A stretch of DNA of 33,708 nt from Paracoccaceae bacterium. Lineage in GTDB: Bacteria; Pseudomonadota; Alphaproteobacteria; Rhodobacterales; Rhodobacteraceae. Positions 16,163-23,753 of this stretch are shown piece after piece (position 1 is the first letter of the stretch; the number at the start of each line of letters is the position of its first letter). Both the position numbers and the translations under genes were made by a program. Where the stretch lies: the NCBI GenBank assembly GCA_018223125.1, contig JAAEZA010000046.1, positions 1-33,708 of the forward strand. Reading direction: 5' to 3'. The notes beneath the pieces were generated by a model. It saw only the letters and a program-made list of their open reading frames with translations, was not told where the DNA came from and did not search any database.

Positions 16163-17527
16163 TTACGCCCCTTTCGCGGTTGCCAGCAGCCACAGCCCCA
16201 GAATCGTATAGCCGATCATGAAAGCGGATAGGGGAAGCTGGCTGATCAGAATGCCGCGCCGCGTCGCAAAATAATCGCTCGCAACGCGGTGGGAGAGCAG
16301 AATGGCCAGTACATGGCCAATCACAATGGCTGCTGCTTGGGACAGAAAAATAGCCCGCACAGTGGCCGTTGTGTTGAAAAAGCCGGTGGTCACGAAAAAC
16401 GGGCCGAGGTTCAGGTAATCCGTCCCTTGTCCAAGCGGGCTGGACAGCGCCACCAGCGTATGCTGCGCGTCCACCAGAAAGCCGGGCAGAAAATGGGCAA
16501 AGTGATAGGCCAACGCAATCGGCAGGATGGTAAAGGTCTGGCGGCGAAACAGGATGCCGGTCTGTCCTTTTGGTGCCGTCACCCACACGCAGATATAAAA
16601 AATCAAACAAAGACAGATATTTGTAACCGCCAGCCCGATCAGGGTTTCAGTCACAATGGCCGATCTGCCCGGAAATTCCAGCGGGTTCACGCCCAGCTGG
16701 ACCAACCAGAAGAAGGTCTCGTTCAAACCGTCAAAAGTTCCGGTGCCAAGCAGGACCAGCGCGAAAACTGCAAGTGAGAGACTTGGGGTTGCAGCCGTTG
16801 TTATACGCCAGCCGGGTGTCCCGACCTGAAGCTTCGCGTCCCGCCTGAAAGGGGAGATTTTGGCGAAGAGGCTGATAAAGACGCTTAGAAACTCCCCGCG
16901 CTGCAACCAGTTTTGCGCGCCAAAAAGCATCATCATCACAAAGGTGAACATCCAGTAAAGGCTGGCAAGAATTGCCAGAACCCGCGGGTCGGTGGCGTTT
17001 ACACTGGCGATGCCAAACCCGTTGAATGCCATCAGCAACAGAACCGCAGGCCAGCACCCTAACCGGTCTGGCAGTTTGAATGGCGGAGTCGGATCAGGAC
17101 CGGAGAGCAGGCGGAACAGTCCGCTCCACGGGTTCAGCCACGCCCATAGATTGCCGAACAGGCCGCAAAGGACCACCAGTGCAATCCAGACAACCGTCCA
17201 AAGTCCCAGTGTCATCAGATTGGCGAGCGGATCGTAAGGCCCAAACAACCCGAGCCAGATACAGGCGGAAAACACCAGCGTGGAGATCAGGCTCGGACCA
17301 GCACACCATGGGGCGGGTACTGTGAACAGGGGGCGAGCGCGGAACAGGCGGTGCAAGCTGTCATGATCCATCAACGCTGCGAGTGCCACAGTTGCCGCAA
17401 CAACCAGACCGCCGGATACGATATAGATTTCAGTGGGCAACAGCAGGACCAGACCCTGCTGGCCGGCGTGGGCGAAGGCGGCGGCGGGCGCCAGTAAGAG
17501 GACAAATGACAGCCAGGTCTTGTGCAT
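16163..17527 (-). CDS. Polytopic membrane protein of unknown function
   Basis: This 454-aa protein has a probable signal peptide (hydrophobic LSFVLLLAPAAAFA, then HAG) and about ten to eleven further hydrophobic segments distributed over the whole length, with short charged loops such as DHDSLHRLFRARP and a basic RRDAKLQ loop near the middle. Two conserved-looking features are NLWAWLNPWSGLFRLLSG and AYHFAHFLPGFLVDAQHTLVALSSPLGQG, which hold histidines and an Asp within or near membrane segments. I have a weak impression of similarity to proteins annotated as fenitrothion hydrolase/FedB-like in other bacteria, but I cannot confirm it. It lies 82 bp upstream of the binding-protein gene on the same strand and divergent from the FAD oxidoreductase gene. 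It could be a transporter, but its role is open. Confidence 0.8.
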   Translation of the reverse strand: MHKTWLSFVLLLAPAAAFAHAGQQGLVLLLPTEIYIVSGGLVVAATVALAALMDHDSLHRLFRARPLFTVPAPWCAGPSLISTLVFSACIWLGLFGPYDPLANLMTLGLWTVVWIALVVLCGLFGNLWAWLNPWSGLFRLLSGPDPTPPFKLPDRLGCWPAVLLLMAFNGFGIASVNATDPRVLAILASLYWMFTFVMMMLFGAQNWLQRGEFLSVFISLFAKISPFRRDAKLQVGTPGWRITTAATPSLSLAVFALVLLGTGTFDGLNETFFWLVQLGVNPLEFPGRSAIVTETLIGLAVTNICLCLIFYICVWVTAPKGQTGILFRRQTFTILPIALAYHFAHFLPGFLVDAQHTLVALSSPLGQGTDYLNLGPFFVTTGFFNTTATVRAIFLSQAAAIVIGHVLAILLSHRVASDYFATRRGILISQLPLSAFMIGYTILGLWLLATAKGA

Positions 17528-17635
17528 GTGGGGACGTTAGAAAACTATTTTGGGTTTGAACAGCTATAGTCTGGGCTTGTGTCACTGCCAGCCCCAAGCT
17601 ACGCCTTTGTAACCGGAACAGGGAAGGGAACTGGC

Positions 17636-18862
17636 ATGGCTACGGGCATCTATCCGAAAACTCCGAAATACAGGTCTTACGATGTGGTCATCGTCGGGGG
17701 CGCAATTTACGGTGCGTCTATTTCGTGGTGGCTGACGGAAATGTCAGGATTTGACGGGCGTATTCTGGTGGTGGAACGGGACGCCAGCTACGAGTTTTGT
17801 TCGACGGTTCACACAAACAGCTGTATGCGGCAGCAATTCAGTCGCGCCGTAAATATTCACGTATCACAGTTTGGTGCGGAATTTGTAAATAATTTCAATG
17901 CATTCATGGGCAGTGATGATCGCGTGCCTGATCTGGTGCTGCAAAATTTCGGGTATCTTTACCTTGCCGATACGCCGGAATTTGCACGGACATTGCAAAC
18001 CGTTCAGCAGCTTCAGGCCCGCGAAGGGGCCGGTACGCGGCACATGACTGCGGCAGAACTGGCGGCAGAATATCCGTTTTACCAACTCGATGATATCATT
18101 GCCGCGAACCATAACAGACTGAATGAAGGCTATTTCGACGGCGGCACAATGTTTGACTGGTTGAAGAAATCCGGCCGTGAGAGGGGCGTCGAATACATCG
18201 AAAACGAGGTTGTCGCCTTGGGCTGTTCTGTCGCAGGGGATCGTGTGGACTCCGTGACGCTGAAGTCGGGGGAAGTGGTGTGTTGTGGCACGGTTGTAAA
18301 CGCCTCCGGCCCGCGAGCAGCGCAGACAGCGGCAATGGCAGGCATCGACATTCCTGTAGAGCCGCGCAAGCGTTACACCTACATTTTCGCAGCAGAACAA
18401 CCGCTTGATCGTGATCTGCCCCTGACGATTGATCCCAGCGGCGTCCACTTCCGCAGCGACGGAAAATACTACATGGCCGGGTGCCCGCCGGACCCCGAAG
18501 ATGACATTGCGGTCGCGCCGGATGACTTTATTGCTGATCACGGATTGTGGGAGAATAAGGTCTGGCCTGCTATTGCCAACCGCGTTCCCCAGTTCGAGGC
18601 GATCAAACTGGTAAACAGTTGGGTGGGGCATTACGCCTATAACACACTGGACCAGAATGCGGTGGTCGGGCGGCATCCACGGGTTGAAAACTTTGTGTTT
18701 GCCAACGGGTTTTCCGGCCACGGCCTGCAACAATCCCCCGCGCTCGGGCGGGGTGTGGCCGAACTGATAACCTACGGAGAATACCGCTCGCTTGATCTGG
18801 CGCCTTTCGGGTATGAGCGGATCGAAAACAATGAAAGCTTTGATGAACAAGCGGTGATTTAA
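17636..18862 (+). CDS. FAD-dependent oxidoreductase (DAO family)
   Basis: This 408-aa flavoprotein belongs to the D-amino-acid oxidase/glycine oxidase/FOXRED1-like group. The N-terminal dinucleotide-binding motif is YDVVIVGGAIYGASISWW (about residues 13-30) followed by the acidic strand end LVVERD. The C-terminal FAD/substrate part contains NGFSGHGLQQSPALGRGVAELI, a family hallmark. Members oxidise amines or amino acids in the cytoplasm. The start is placed at 17636, where AAGGGA lies 6 nt upstream; an upstream in-frame GTG at 17579 would add a low-complexity leader. It is divergent from the membrane-protein gene and followed after 75 bp by the SDR gene. The substrate is unknown; a link to the heterocycle cluster is possible but not shown. 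Confidence 0.88.
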   Translation: MATGIYPKTPKYRSYDVVIVGGAIYGASISWWLTEMSGFDGRILVVERDASYEFCSTVHTNSCMRQQFSRAVNIHVSQFGAEFVNNFNAFMGSDDRVPDLVLQNFGYLYLADTPEFARTLQTVQQLQAREGAGTRHMTAAELAAEYPFYQLDDIIAANHNRLNEGYFDGGTMFDWLKKSGRERGVEYIENEVVALGCSVAGDRVDSVTLKSGEVVCCGTVVNASGPRAAQTAAMAGIDIPVEPRKRYTYIFAAEQPLDRDLPLTIDPSGVHFRSDGKYYMAGCPPDPEDDIAVAPDDFIADHGLWENKVWPAIANRVPQFEAIKLVNSWVGHYAYNTLDQNAVVGRHPRVENFVFANGFSGHGLQQSPALGRGVAELITYGEYRSLDLAPFGYERIENNESFDEQAVI

Positions 18863-18937
18863 GCCGCTGACGCTGCAACGCGACTCGCCCGTTGTGGCGA
18901 ATGAGCCGACGAAGAGAATGAAAGTTAAGAGGATAAC

Positions 18938-19777
18938 ATGCTGAAAAAACTGGTTTTAACAGGTGCTGCGGGACGGCTGGGGTCTTATTTGCGAGAGCCG
19001 CTGTCAAAGATGTGCGAAGAACTGGTGTCTACGGATATCGCTGAAGGTGTGGGCAATCTTTACGCCAACGAGCGGTTTGTTCGTGCAGATATTTCCAAAT
19101 TCGAAGAGGTGGAACCGCTGATGGAAGGGGCCGATATGGTCATTCATTTCGGCGCTATTGTGGATGAAGTCCCCTTTGAGGAGATTTGGGGGCCGAATTT
19201 TGTGGGTTCGTACAATGTGTGGGAGGCCGGCTATCGGCACGGAGTACGCCGCATCGTATATGCAAGTTCGATCCACGCGGTCGGGATGCATCATTCCCGC
19301 GACAATATCGGCGTGGATGCGCCGCACCGTCCTGACACTTTTTATGGTCTGGCGAAATGCTTTACCGAAGATCTGGGGCGGATGTATTGGGAAAAACGCC
19401 AGATGGAATCGGTTCATCTGCGGATTCTTTCGGCGGCACAAGTCACCGGCGCACGGGCGTTGGGCACTTGGTTGTCTTATGACGATCTGATCCAGCTTGT
19501 CACCCGCGCCATTGAGACACCGGTTGTGGAGTGGAGCGTGATCTACGGCGTGTCAAACAATGACCGCGCACCTGTGGACAACACAAAGGCGCGGCATTTG
19601 GGGTATAAGCCGAAGGATAATGCGGAGGTGTTTGCAGAGGAAATTCTGAAAGATGCACCGCCAATGGATCCAACCGATGTGGGCCATTCCAGACTGGGCG
19701 GGCCTTTTGCATCGGTGGAGCTGGGGCAAAGCGGCTTGGCGAGTATGGACATTGTAGACGACAAAAAGATCACCTGA
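18938..19777 (+). CDS. NAD-dependent epimerase/dehydratase, uronate dehydrogenase-like SDR
   Basis: This 279-aa extended short-chain dehydrogenase has the cofactor motif TGAAGRLG at residues 8-15 and the catalytic YxxxK in FYGLAKCFTEDL. The pieces FEEIWGPNFVGSYNVWEAGYRHGVRRIVYASS and GTWLSYDDLIQLV resemble uronate dehydrogenases, which oxidise hexuronates to aldaro-lactones with NAD. The length fits. AAGAGGA is 5-6 nt upstream of the ATG. It probably shares a transcript with the FAD oxidoreductase gene, and a good terminator follows. The exact substrate cannot be set from sequence alone. Confidence 0.85.
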   Translation: MLKKLVLTGAAGRLGSYLREPLSKMCEELVSTDIAEGVGNLYANERFVRADISKFEEVEPLMEGADMVIHFGAIVDEVPFEEIWGPNFVGSYNVWEAGYRHGVRRIVYASSIHAVGMHHSRDNIGVDAPHRPDTFYGLAKCFTEDLGRMYWEKRQMESVHLRILSAAQVTGARALGTWLSYDDLIQLVTRAIETPVVEWSVIYGVSNNDRAPVDNTKARHLGYKPKDNAEVFAEEILKDAPPMDPTDVGHSRLGGPFASVELGQSGLASMDIVDDKKIT

Positions 19778-19814
19778 TCAGCACAGATTCGCAATTCATG
19801 GTGAATTGATTAGT

Positions 19815-19846
19815 CAGGGCGGTGTCATCGGCGCCGCCCTGTTTTT
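19815..19846 (+). terminator. Rho-independent terminator of the FAD oxidoreductase/SDR operon
   Basis: CAGGGCGG pairs with CCGCCCTG across an 11-nt loop that can close by two more pairs, followed directly by TTTTT. It lies 38 bp after the SDR stop codon. Confidence 0.85.
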
Positions 19847-19885
19847 GCGACCAGATTATTCTGCGGCATCGCATTAAGCGCCTTA

Positions 19886-20335
19886 TCAACCAGCGCCAAG
19901 AGCCTGCCAGCGGATCGTACAGCGCGCTATTTTTGTATCCCCCCAAGTGTGGAGCGCGATGCGAAAGCCTTGTTGGCCGGTTCTGTCCACCACCAGCCGG
20001 TAACGCAAATTCTGTGCCTTGGAACAATCAAAACTGCTCAGGCTGCATGAAACCCCCGGTGTGCTGCGAAAAGGGTTCTGAAACACGATCATTCTGGAAA
20101 CAGATCGCGCTCCGTGGCCCGTCCACATGAAATCGTTGGGATCTACGTGGTTGAAAAGTTCCTCTTCGCCAGAAGCCAGAACCATACCTGCGGGCAGGTG
20201 CAAAACCGTTTGGCGATAGGATTGTTTGAAAACATCAAGTTGATGCGCTTCCTCACAGATTGGGTCACGGTTCTTTTTAACGGGTGAAGCCACAAGAGAA
20301 GGCGGTTCTGCAATCTGGTCGCTCTCAAAAAGCAT
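19886..20335 (-). CDS. Hypothetical protein, 149 aa
   Basis: I do not recognise this protein. It begins MLFESDQIAEPPSL after a GAGAGGA about 3-4 nt upstream of the ATG. Visible features are a proline/charged N-terminus, a central LHLPAGMVLASGEEELFNHVDPNDFMW segment, and a C-terminal half that alternates as in beta strands (LRYRLVVDRTGQQGFRIALHTWGDTKIARCTI). Three cysteines occur, two of them close together (SCSLSSFDCSK). There is no signal peptide. It is convergent with the SDR gene and is host DNA beside the left attachment repeat. The Shine-Dalgarno sequence and an unbroken 150-codon frame support it, but a spurious frame remains possible. Confidence 0.5.
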   Translation of the reverse strand: MLFESDQIAEPPSLVASPVKKNRDPICEEAHQLDVFKQSYRQTVLHLPAGMVLASGEEELFNHVDPNDFMWTGHGARSVSRMIVFQNPFRSTPGVSCSLSSFDCSKAQNLRYRLVVDRTGQQGFRIALHTWGDTKIARCTIRWQALGAG

Positions 20336-20668
20336 GGTTCCTCTCGCCAGACAGGGTTGATCATGCGGGCATCGGTCCGCAGCGGTTAAGAGGAGGTTAG
20401 ACGCGCGAATACTAACAAACGTTTACTGCTACAGAACCGGCAGAACGAAAACGCGCAAGATTTGAACCAATTCGTCAGGGTTCCAGGTCTGCACTGTTAA
20501 TAGGAAAAAGGTGGTGCGGGCGGTGGGCACCAGCATATTGTTTTTGCATGCTTTTATCTGCCCATCCTTGCAGGAAACCTCCTTTTTATTATGGGCTTAT
20601 TGTCCAGAAATGTCTTGCCGCGCCTTATCGCATCCAATAGCCTAAGGTGGATAAATAGGGGGATAAAA
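20336..20668. other. Gene-free stretch holding the left element junction
   Basis: No gene is seen here. The left part is host DNA with a small palindrome (AAACGTTT near 20417). The left attachment repeat is at 20512-20527, and the remainder is the element's own leader for the integrase gene, ending in the GGTGGATAA...GGGGGAT repeat. Confidence 0.6.
20512..20527. repeat. Left attachment-site core (attL)
   Basis: TGGTGCGGGCGGTGGG is identical to 27383-27398, the 3' end of the tRNA-Leu gene. The match ends exactly at both sides (G/A before, C/A after), which defines the crossover core as 16 bp. This copy is what was left when the element replaced the tRNA end. Confidence 0.88.
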
Positions 20669-20670
20669 AT
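20646..20670 (+). repeat. Element-end repeat, left copy (possible integrase arm site)
   Basis: GGTGGATAA-ATA-GGGGGAT-AAAAAT recurs with small changes at 27308-27334 as GGTGGATAA-TTA-GGGGGAT-GTAAAAAT in the same orientation. It covers the ribosome-binding region of the integrase gene, so binding here could both build the integration complex and repress int. Confidence 0.55.
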
Positions 20671-21862
20671 GCGGGCGACAAATAGACTATCGGCTCAATT
20701 TTTGAAGTCTGCGCCTGTTGGCCAGCATTGTGACGGTGCGTGTCTTTGGTTCGTAAAGCGCGAAGATGGTGGTGCACAATGGGTGCTGCGCGTTACTGTT
20801 CATGGGCGGCGTCGCGAAATGGGCTTAGGTGGCTTTCCTGCTTTATCTTTAGCCGAAGCCCGCAAGCTGGGGGAACACTGGCGCAAAGTGGCGGCAACGG
20901 GTCGCGACCCCATCAAGGAACGGGAAGCCGAAGAACGAGCTGCAAGGCGCGAAGACATATCTCTTGCCATCATCACGGCTGACGCTTTCGAAGCCCGCAA
21001 GGCAGAACTCAAGGGCGATGGTACGGCGGGCCGTTGGTTGTCGCCCCTGACCCTTCACGTTCTGCCCAAACTGGGCAAAATGCCGGTGACGGACATAGAC
21101 CAACGTGACATTCGCGACACGCTGGCCCCCATCTGGCATAGCAAGGCCGCAACAGCGGATAAAGCGCTAACCCGTCTTGCAATCGTTCTGCGACATGCAG
21201 CGGCGCTGGGCTTGGATGTTGATCTGCAAGCCACTGACAAGGCAAAGGCGCTGCTGGGAAAGTCGCGGCATGTGCCAAAGAATATTCCGGCGATGGCTTG
21301 GGCTGATGTGCCAGATTTTTATGCCAGCCTTGAAGAGCCGACCCTCACGCATTTGGCTTTTCGGTTGCTTATATTGACCGGCGTACGCTCCACGCCACTG
21401 CGAAATATTAGGCTCGACCAGATTGAAGGCGATGTTTGGACAATCCCAGCTGAAGCAATGAAAGGCCGCAAAGGGGCAACCGACCCTTTCCGTGTGCCTT
21501 TATCAAGGGAAGCCCAGCGCACTATCGACCTTGCTCGCCCTCACGCCCGCAACGGCTTTCTATTTCCCAATACGCGCGGCGGCGTCATTAGCGACATGAC
21601 GTTTACAAGGCTTATGGAACGACGCGAACTGGAAGCACGCCCACATGGATTTCGCGCCAGCCTGCGCACATGGCTGGCCGAAGCTACTGACGCCCCGCAT
21701 GAAGTCGCAGAAGCTGTGCTGGCGCATGTGGTGGATGGTGGCGTGGTGCGTGCTTATCGCCGTACAGACTATTTAGAACAAAGGCGCGCTTTGCTTGAAC
21801 GCTGGGCCGACCATGTGACAGGAGGCGCTGGGCAGTTGGTAAGATTGGCGGATGCATCGTGA
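20669..21862 (+). CDS. P4-type tyrosine integrase
   Basis: This 397-aa site-specific recombinase would insert and excise the element at tRNA-Leu. The N-terminal DUF4102-like domain is visible in WVLRVTVHGRRREMGLGGFPALSLAEAR (about 38-65). The catalytic residues are R240 (TGVRST), H326 and R329 (HGFRAS), H353 (LAHV) and the nucleophile Y363 (AYRRTDYLEQRR). The start at 20669 has a GGGGG stretch 6 nt upstream; an in-frame start at 20591 would add a non-family leader. The gene lies at the end far from the intact tRNA and reads into the element. All catalytic residues are present, so it is probably active. Confidence 0.93.
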   Translation: MRATNRLSAQFLKSAPVGQHCDGACLWFVKREDGGAQWVLRVTVHGRRREMGLGGFPALSLAEARKLGEHWRKVAATGRDPIKEREAEERAARREDISLAIITADAFEARKAELKGDGTAGRWLSPLTLHVLPKLGKMPVTDIDQRDIRDTLAPIWHSKAATADKALTRLAIVLRHAAALGLDVDLQATDKAKALLGKSRHVPKNIPAMAWADVPDFYASLEEPTLTHLAFRLLILTGVRSTPLRNIRLDQIEGDVWTIPAEAMKGRKGATDPFRVPLSREAQRTIDLARPHARNGFLFPNTRGGVISDMTFTRLMERRELEARPHGFRASLRTWLAEATDAPHEVAEAVLAHVVDGGVVRAYRRTDYLEQRRALLERWADHVTGGAGQLVRLADAS

Positions 21863-22446
21863 CTGCCCTTAGCTTTCGAGAGGCGGTCGAACAAACCAAA
21901 GAATATCTTTTAAGTCGGGAAATTGCCAAAGCGATACCTATGACCCGCGAAATTCAGGTCCAAAGGATGGCACAGGAAGTCAAACGCGCAATAGTAGGTC
22001 AAGATACTCTTAACTTCTCCGACAACCTTAGTATCGCTCTTCCCCCGCCCACGTTAAATCTGGATGGTCTTATAAAGGACGCGCGCCGGAACCCACAGGC
22101 TTTTGACGCAGTGGGGCTGCTCACTGCTGACTTTATTGAGCACGGCGAAGAAATGCCAAAAGAGCTTAGGGATGCCGCCATCGCACGCCTCAAGGGGCAG
22201 GAACGACCAAAGAGGGAAGTCAATCGAAGACGCGGCTTTATTGGTGACCACTGGTATCGTGATTTTTACATTTGGAACGCATTTTCAGACCTTGTTGATA
22301 AGGGCATGAACCCTACGCGCAATGATACTAGCCCCCCGACCAGCGCCTGTGATGCCGTAGCGCAAGCTATGATTGAGTTAGGTGAACGCCCAAATTCTTA
22401 CAGCGGCGTCAGCAAAGTCTGGATTAGCTATGAGAAACAGGACTAA
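21859..22446 (+). CDS. Hypothetical protein coupled to the integrase gene
   Basis: I do not recognise this 195-aa protein. It begins with a GTG that overlaps the integrase stop (GTGA), so it is probably translated by coupling. The N-terminal third is helical and charged (REAVEQTKEYLLSREIAKAI), followed by a proline-rich LPPPTLNLDGLIKDARRNPQAFD, a basic KGQERPKREVNRRRGF stretch and an aromatic DHWYRDFYIWNAFSDLV helix. No membrane segment or signal peptide is seen. The basic patch suggests nucleic-acid contact, perhaps as a directionality or accessory factor for the integrase, but that is a guess. A later ATG (MTREIQ, near 21940) is a possible alternative start. Confidence 0.7.
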   Translation: MTALSFREAVEQTKEYLLSREIAKAIPMTREIQVQRMAQEVKRAIVGQDTLNFSDNLSIALPPPTLNLDGLIKDARRNPQAFDAVGLLTADFIEHGEEMPKELRDAAIARLKGQERPKREVNRRRGFIGDHWYRDFYIWNAFSDLVDKGMNPTRNDTSPPTSACDAVAQAMIELGERPNSYSGVSKVWISYEKQD

Positions 22447-22651
22447 CTTGTAAACGTGCTAGTGGACTGCACGTGACACAAAATGGCCGTGCGCAACGAT
22501 GGCTTCACAACAAAAATCCAACATCCCACGCGAAAACTTCAAATGACTGCAGCCAGCCCAAAGCGGACCCCGAAATACCGATCCTTGCAAAGACGAAATC
22601 TAATTGAACGATCATCGACGGGCAACAATAGCGGTTCAATCAGTTGAGCCG

Positions 22652-23050
22652 TTAAACATCTGAGCTATCTCTTGTGTTGACTTTATGGTTACGCCGAATT
22701 TTTGCCTTCAAGGCATCGCGGCGCTCTAAAAAGTCCTTGTCATCTGTAACGAAAATATCTCTGCCGGAGCGTATGTGACCTTCAAGTTGCATCGCATCGC
22801 CATGATTATCCTTTGTCATAGCGGCTGAAATATCTGGCCATATAGTATCATCGGCCGCAATGACGCTGTTTCCAATGGTTGAATGAGGACTGTCAAAGAC
22901 AGCTAGAGGCATGTGTTTTCTTTTCAACTTCTTGTTGTCGATTGCGCTTTCGATATTCAAAGCATGGATCTCGACAAAGCCTTGGCTTTCAAGTTGCCTA
23001 AGGAGCCTTTGGTTGGCATTGCCATCGACCGTAAGTGACGTTTTCGTCAT
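22652..23050 (-). CDS. PIN-like domain protein (possible toxin or defence nuclease)
   Basis: This 132-aa protein has the acidic pattern of PIN-fold RNases: D9 in LTVDGNANQRLL, a central D85 in HGDAMQLEGHIRSG, and the motif DIFVTDDKDFLERR with D103/D104. The last motif is typical of VapC-like and related PIN proteins. No Shine-Dalgarno sequence is obvious and no clear antitoxin frame lies upstream; the short reading frame that ends in ATGA overlap with this start has no good start codon. It may be a toxin with a distant antitoxin, a solitary nuclease, or an N-terminally trimmed remnant. It is transcribed against the other element genes and looks like cargo. Function is inferred from motif pattern only. 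Confidence 0.6.
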   Translation of the reverse strand: MTKTSLTVDGNANQRLLRQLESQGFVEIHALNIESAIDNKKLKRKHMPLAVFDSPHSTIGNSVIAADDTIWPDISAAMTKDNHGDAMQLEGHIRSGRDIFVTDDKDFLERRDALKAKIRRNHKVNTRDSSDV

Positions 23051-23392
23051 CCACTGTTCCAGTTTCGGAGCATCTCATCGCAGGATACGGAACCTAGGCC
23101 AAAGATCAATAAGAGATGTGTCAAACGTCTCGACCCTCAAGCGGCGTTTTTCGCTTAGCAATCAAGAATGTGGTCACTCGTTCCAGACTTTGCAAAGTTC
23201 GCTAACTTCGCATAGCTGCCGTACGGACCTTTGCATGAACGTCGGAGGCGCATCTCTAAGGGAGGCTGGGAAACTTGCGGTAGGTGCAGAGCAAAAGCAG
23301 GTTTGCTCGAATACCGCCTTTAATTGAGCACACGAAAGAACGCTTAGGTTCGCTCATATCTGCATCACCGTAACCAATCATGGATGATGTAA
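23051..23392. other. Gene-free stretch between PIN-like and AlpA genes
   Basis: I see no convincing gene on either strand. It should hold the divergent promoters for the minus-strand PIN-like gene and the plus-strand AlpA/replication operon. No clean hairpin or repeat was found by eye. Confidence 0.5.
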
Positions 23393-23578
23393 ATGATGCA
23401 GACCTACCTAACTCTCACTGAGCTACGCGCAAAACTTGGCGGGCGCTCACGATCCGCAATCTACCTTGATCTTGCGGCAGGCCGACTGCCCCAGCCCTTA
23501 AAGCTTGGTGGGCGGCTTTATTGGCCCGAAGGCGATGTAGACGCTCATCTTCGCGCCCTTCAAGAAAAGGCCGTTTGA
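23393..23578 (+). CDS. AlpA-family helix-turn-helix regulator
   Basis: This 61-aa DNA-binding protein has the MerR/AlpA-like HTH LTLTELRAKLGGRSRSAIYLDLAAGRLPQPLKLGGRLYW, with the usual final WPEGDVDAHL. AlpA proteins in P4-like and tRNA-borne elements switch on excision or replication genes. Two adjacent ATG codons (23393, 23396) are possible starts; the Shine-Dalgarno sequence is weak. It heads a tightly packed set with the 57-aa ORF, the primase-like gene and the DUF3987 gene. The length is normal for the family. Confidence 0.87.
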   Translation: MMQTYLTLTELRAKLGGRSRSAIYLDLAAGRLPQPLKLGGRLYWPEGDVDAHLRALQEKAV

Positions 23579-23579
23579 T

Positions 23580-23753
23580 ATGGGCGGCGGGCAAATGAAA
23601 ACCCCGGCGCGCGGCCTAGCGCAACCGGGGCAGGAAAACCGCTATGCGAGTGCGGCGGGCACCTTCACATTAGCAAAAATTGACCGAATGCGCCAATGGC
23701 TTGCAAAACTCTGGGCAGCGCTTCTTGCGTTTGCAGCGAGGATTGCGCCATGA
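23580..23753 (+). CDS. Small hidden ORF between AlpA and primase genes, 57 aa
   Basis: An ATG one base after the AlpA stop opens a 57-codon frame (MGGGQMKTPARGLAQPGQ...) that ends in an ATGA overlap with the primase start at 23750. It therefore exactly fills the gap in the operon. The C-terminal 21 residues (MRQWLAKLWAALLAFAARIAP) form an amphipathic or membrane-seeking helix; the N-terminus is Gly/Pro/Ala-rich. AAGG lies about 9 nt upstream of the first ATG, and a second ATG (MKTPARG) has GGCGG upstream. The fit between neighbours supports it, but it could be a coupling leader rather than a functional protein. Confidence 0.5.
   Translation: MGGGQMKTPARGLAQPGQENRYASAAGTFTLAKIDRMRQWLAKLWAALLAFAARIAP

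Noticed and set aside
20591-20668. N-terminal extension of the integrase to 20591
   Set aside because: The added residues are unlike P4-type integrases, while 20669 has a G-rich ribosome site at good spacing.
23051-23140. Short antitoxin gene overlapping the PIN-like start by ATGA
   Set aside because: The frame is only about 30 codons back to a stop and has no normal start codon, so it cannot be supported.
22911-23327. 138-codon plus-strand frame overlapping the PIN-like gene
   Set aside because: The left part is antisense to the PIN-like gene and the sequence has no domain-like pattern.
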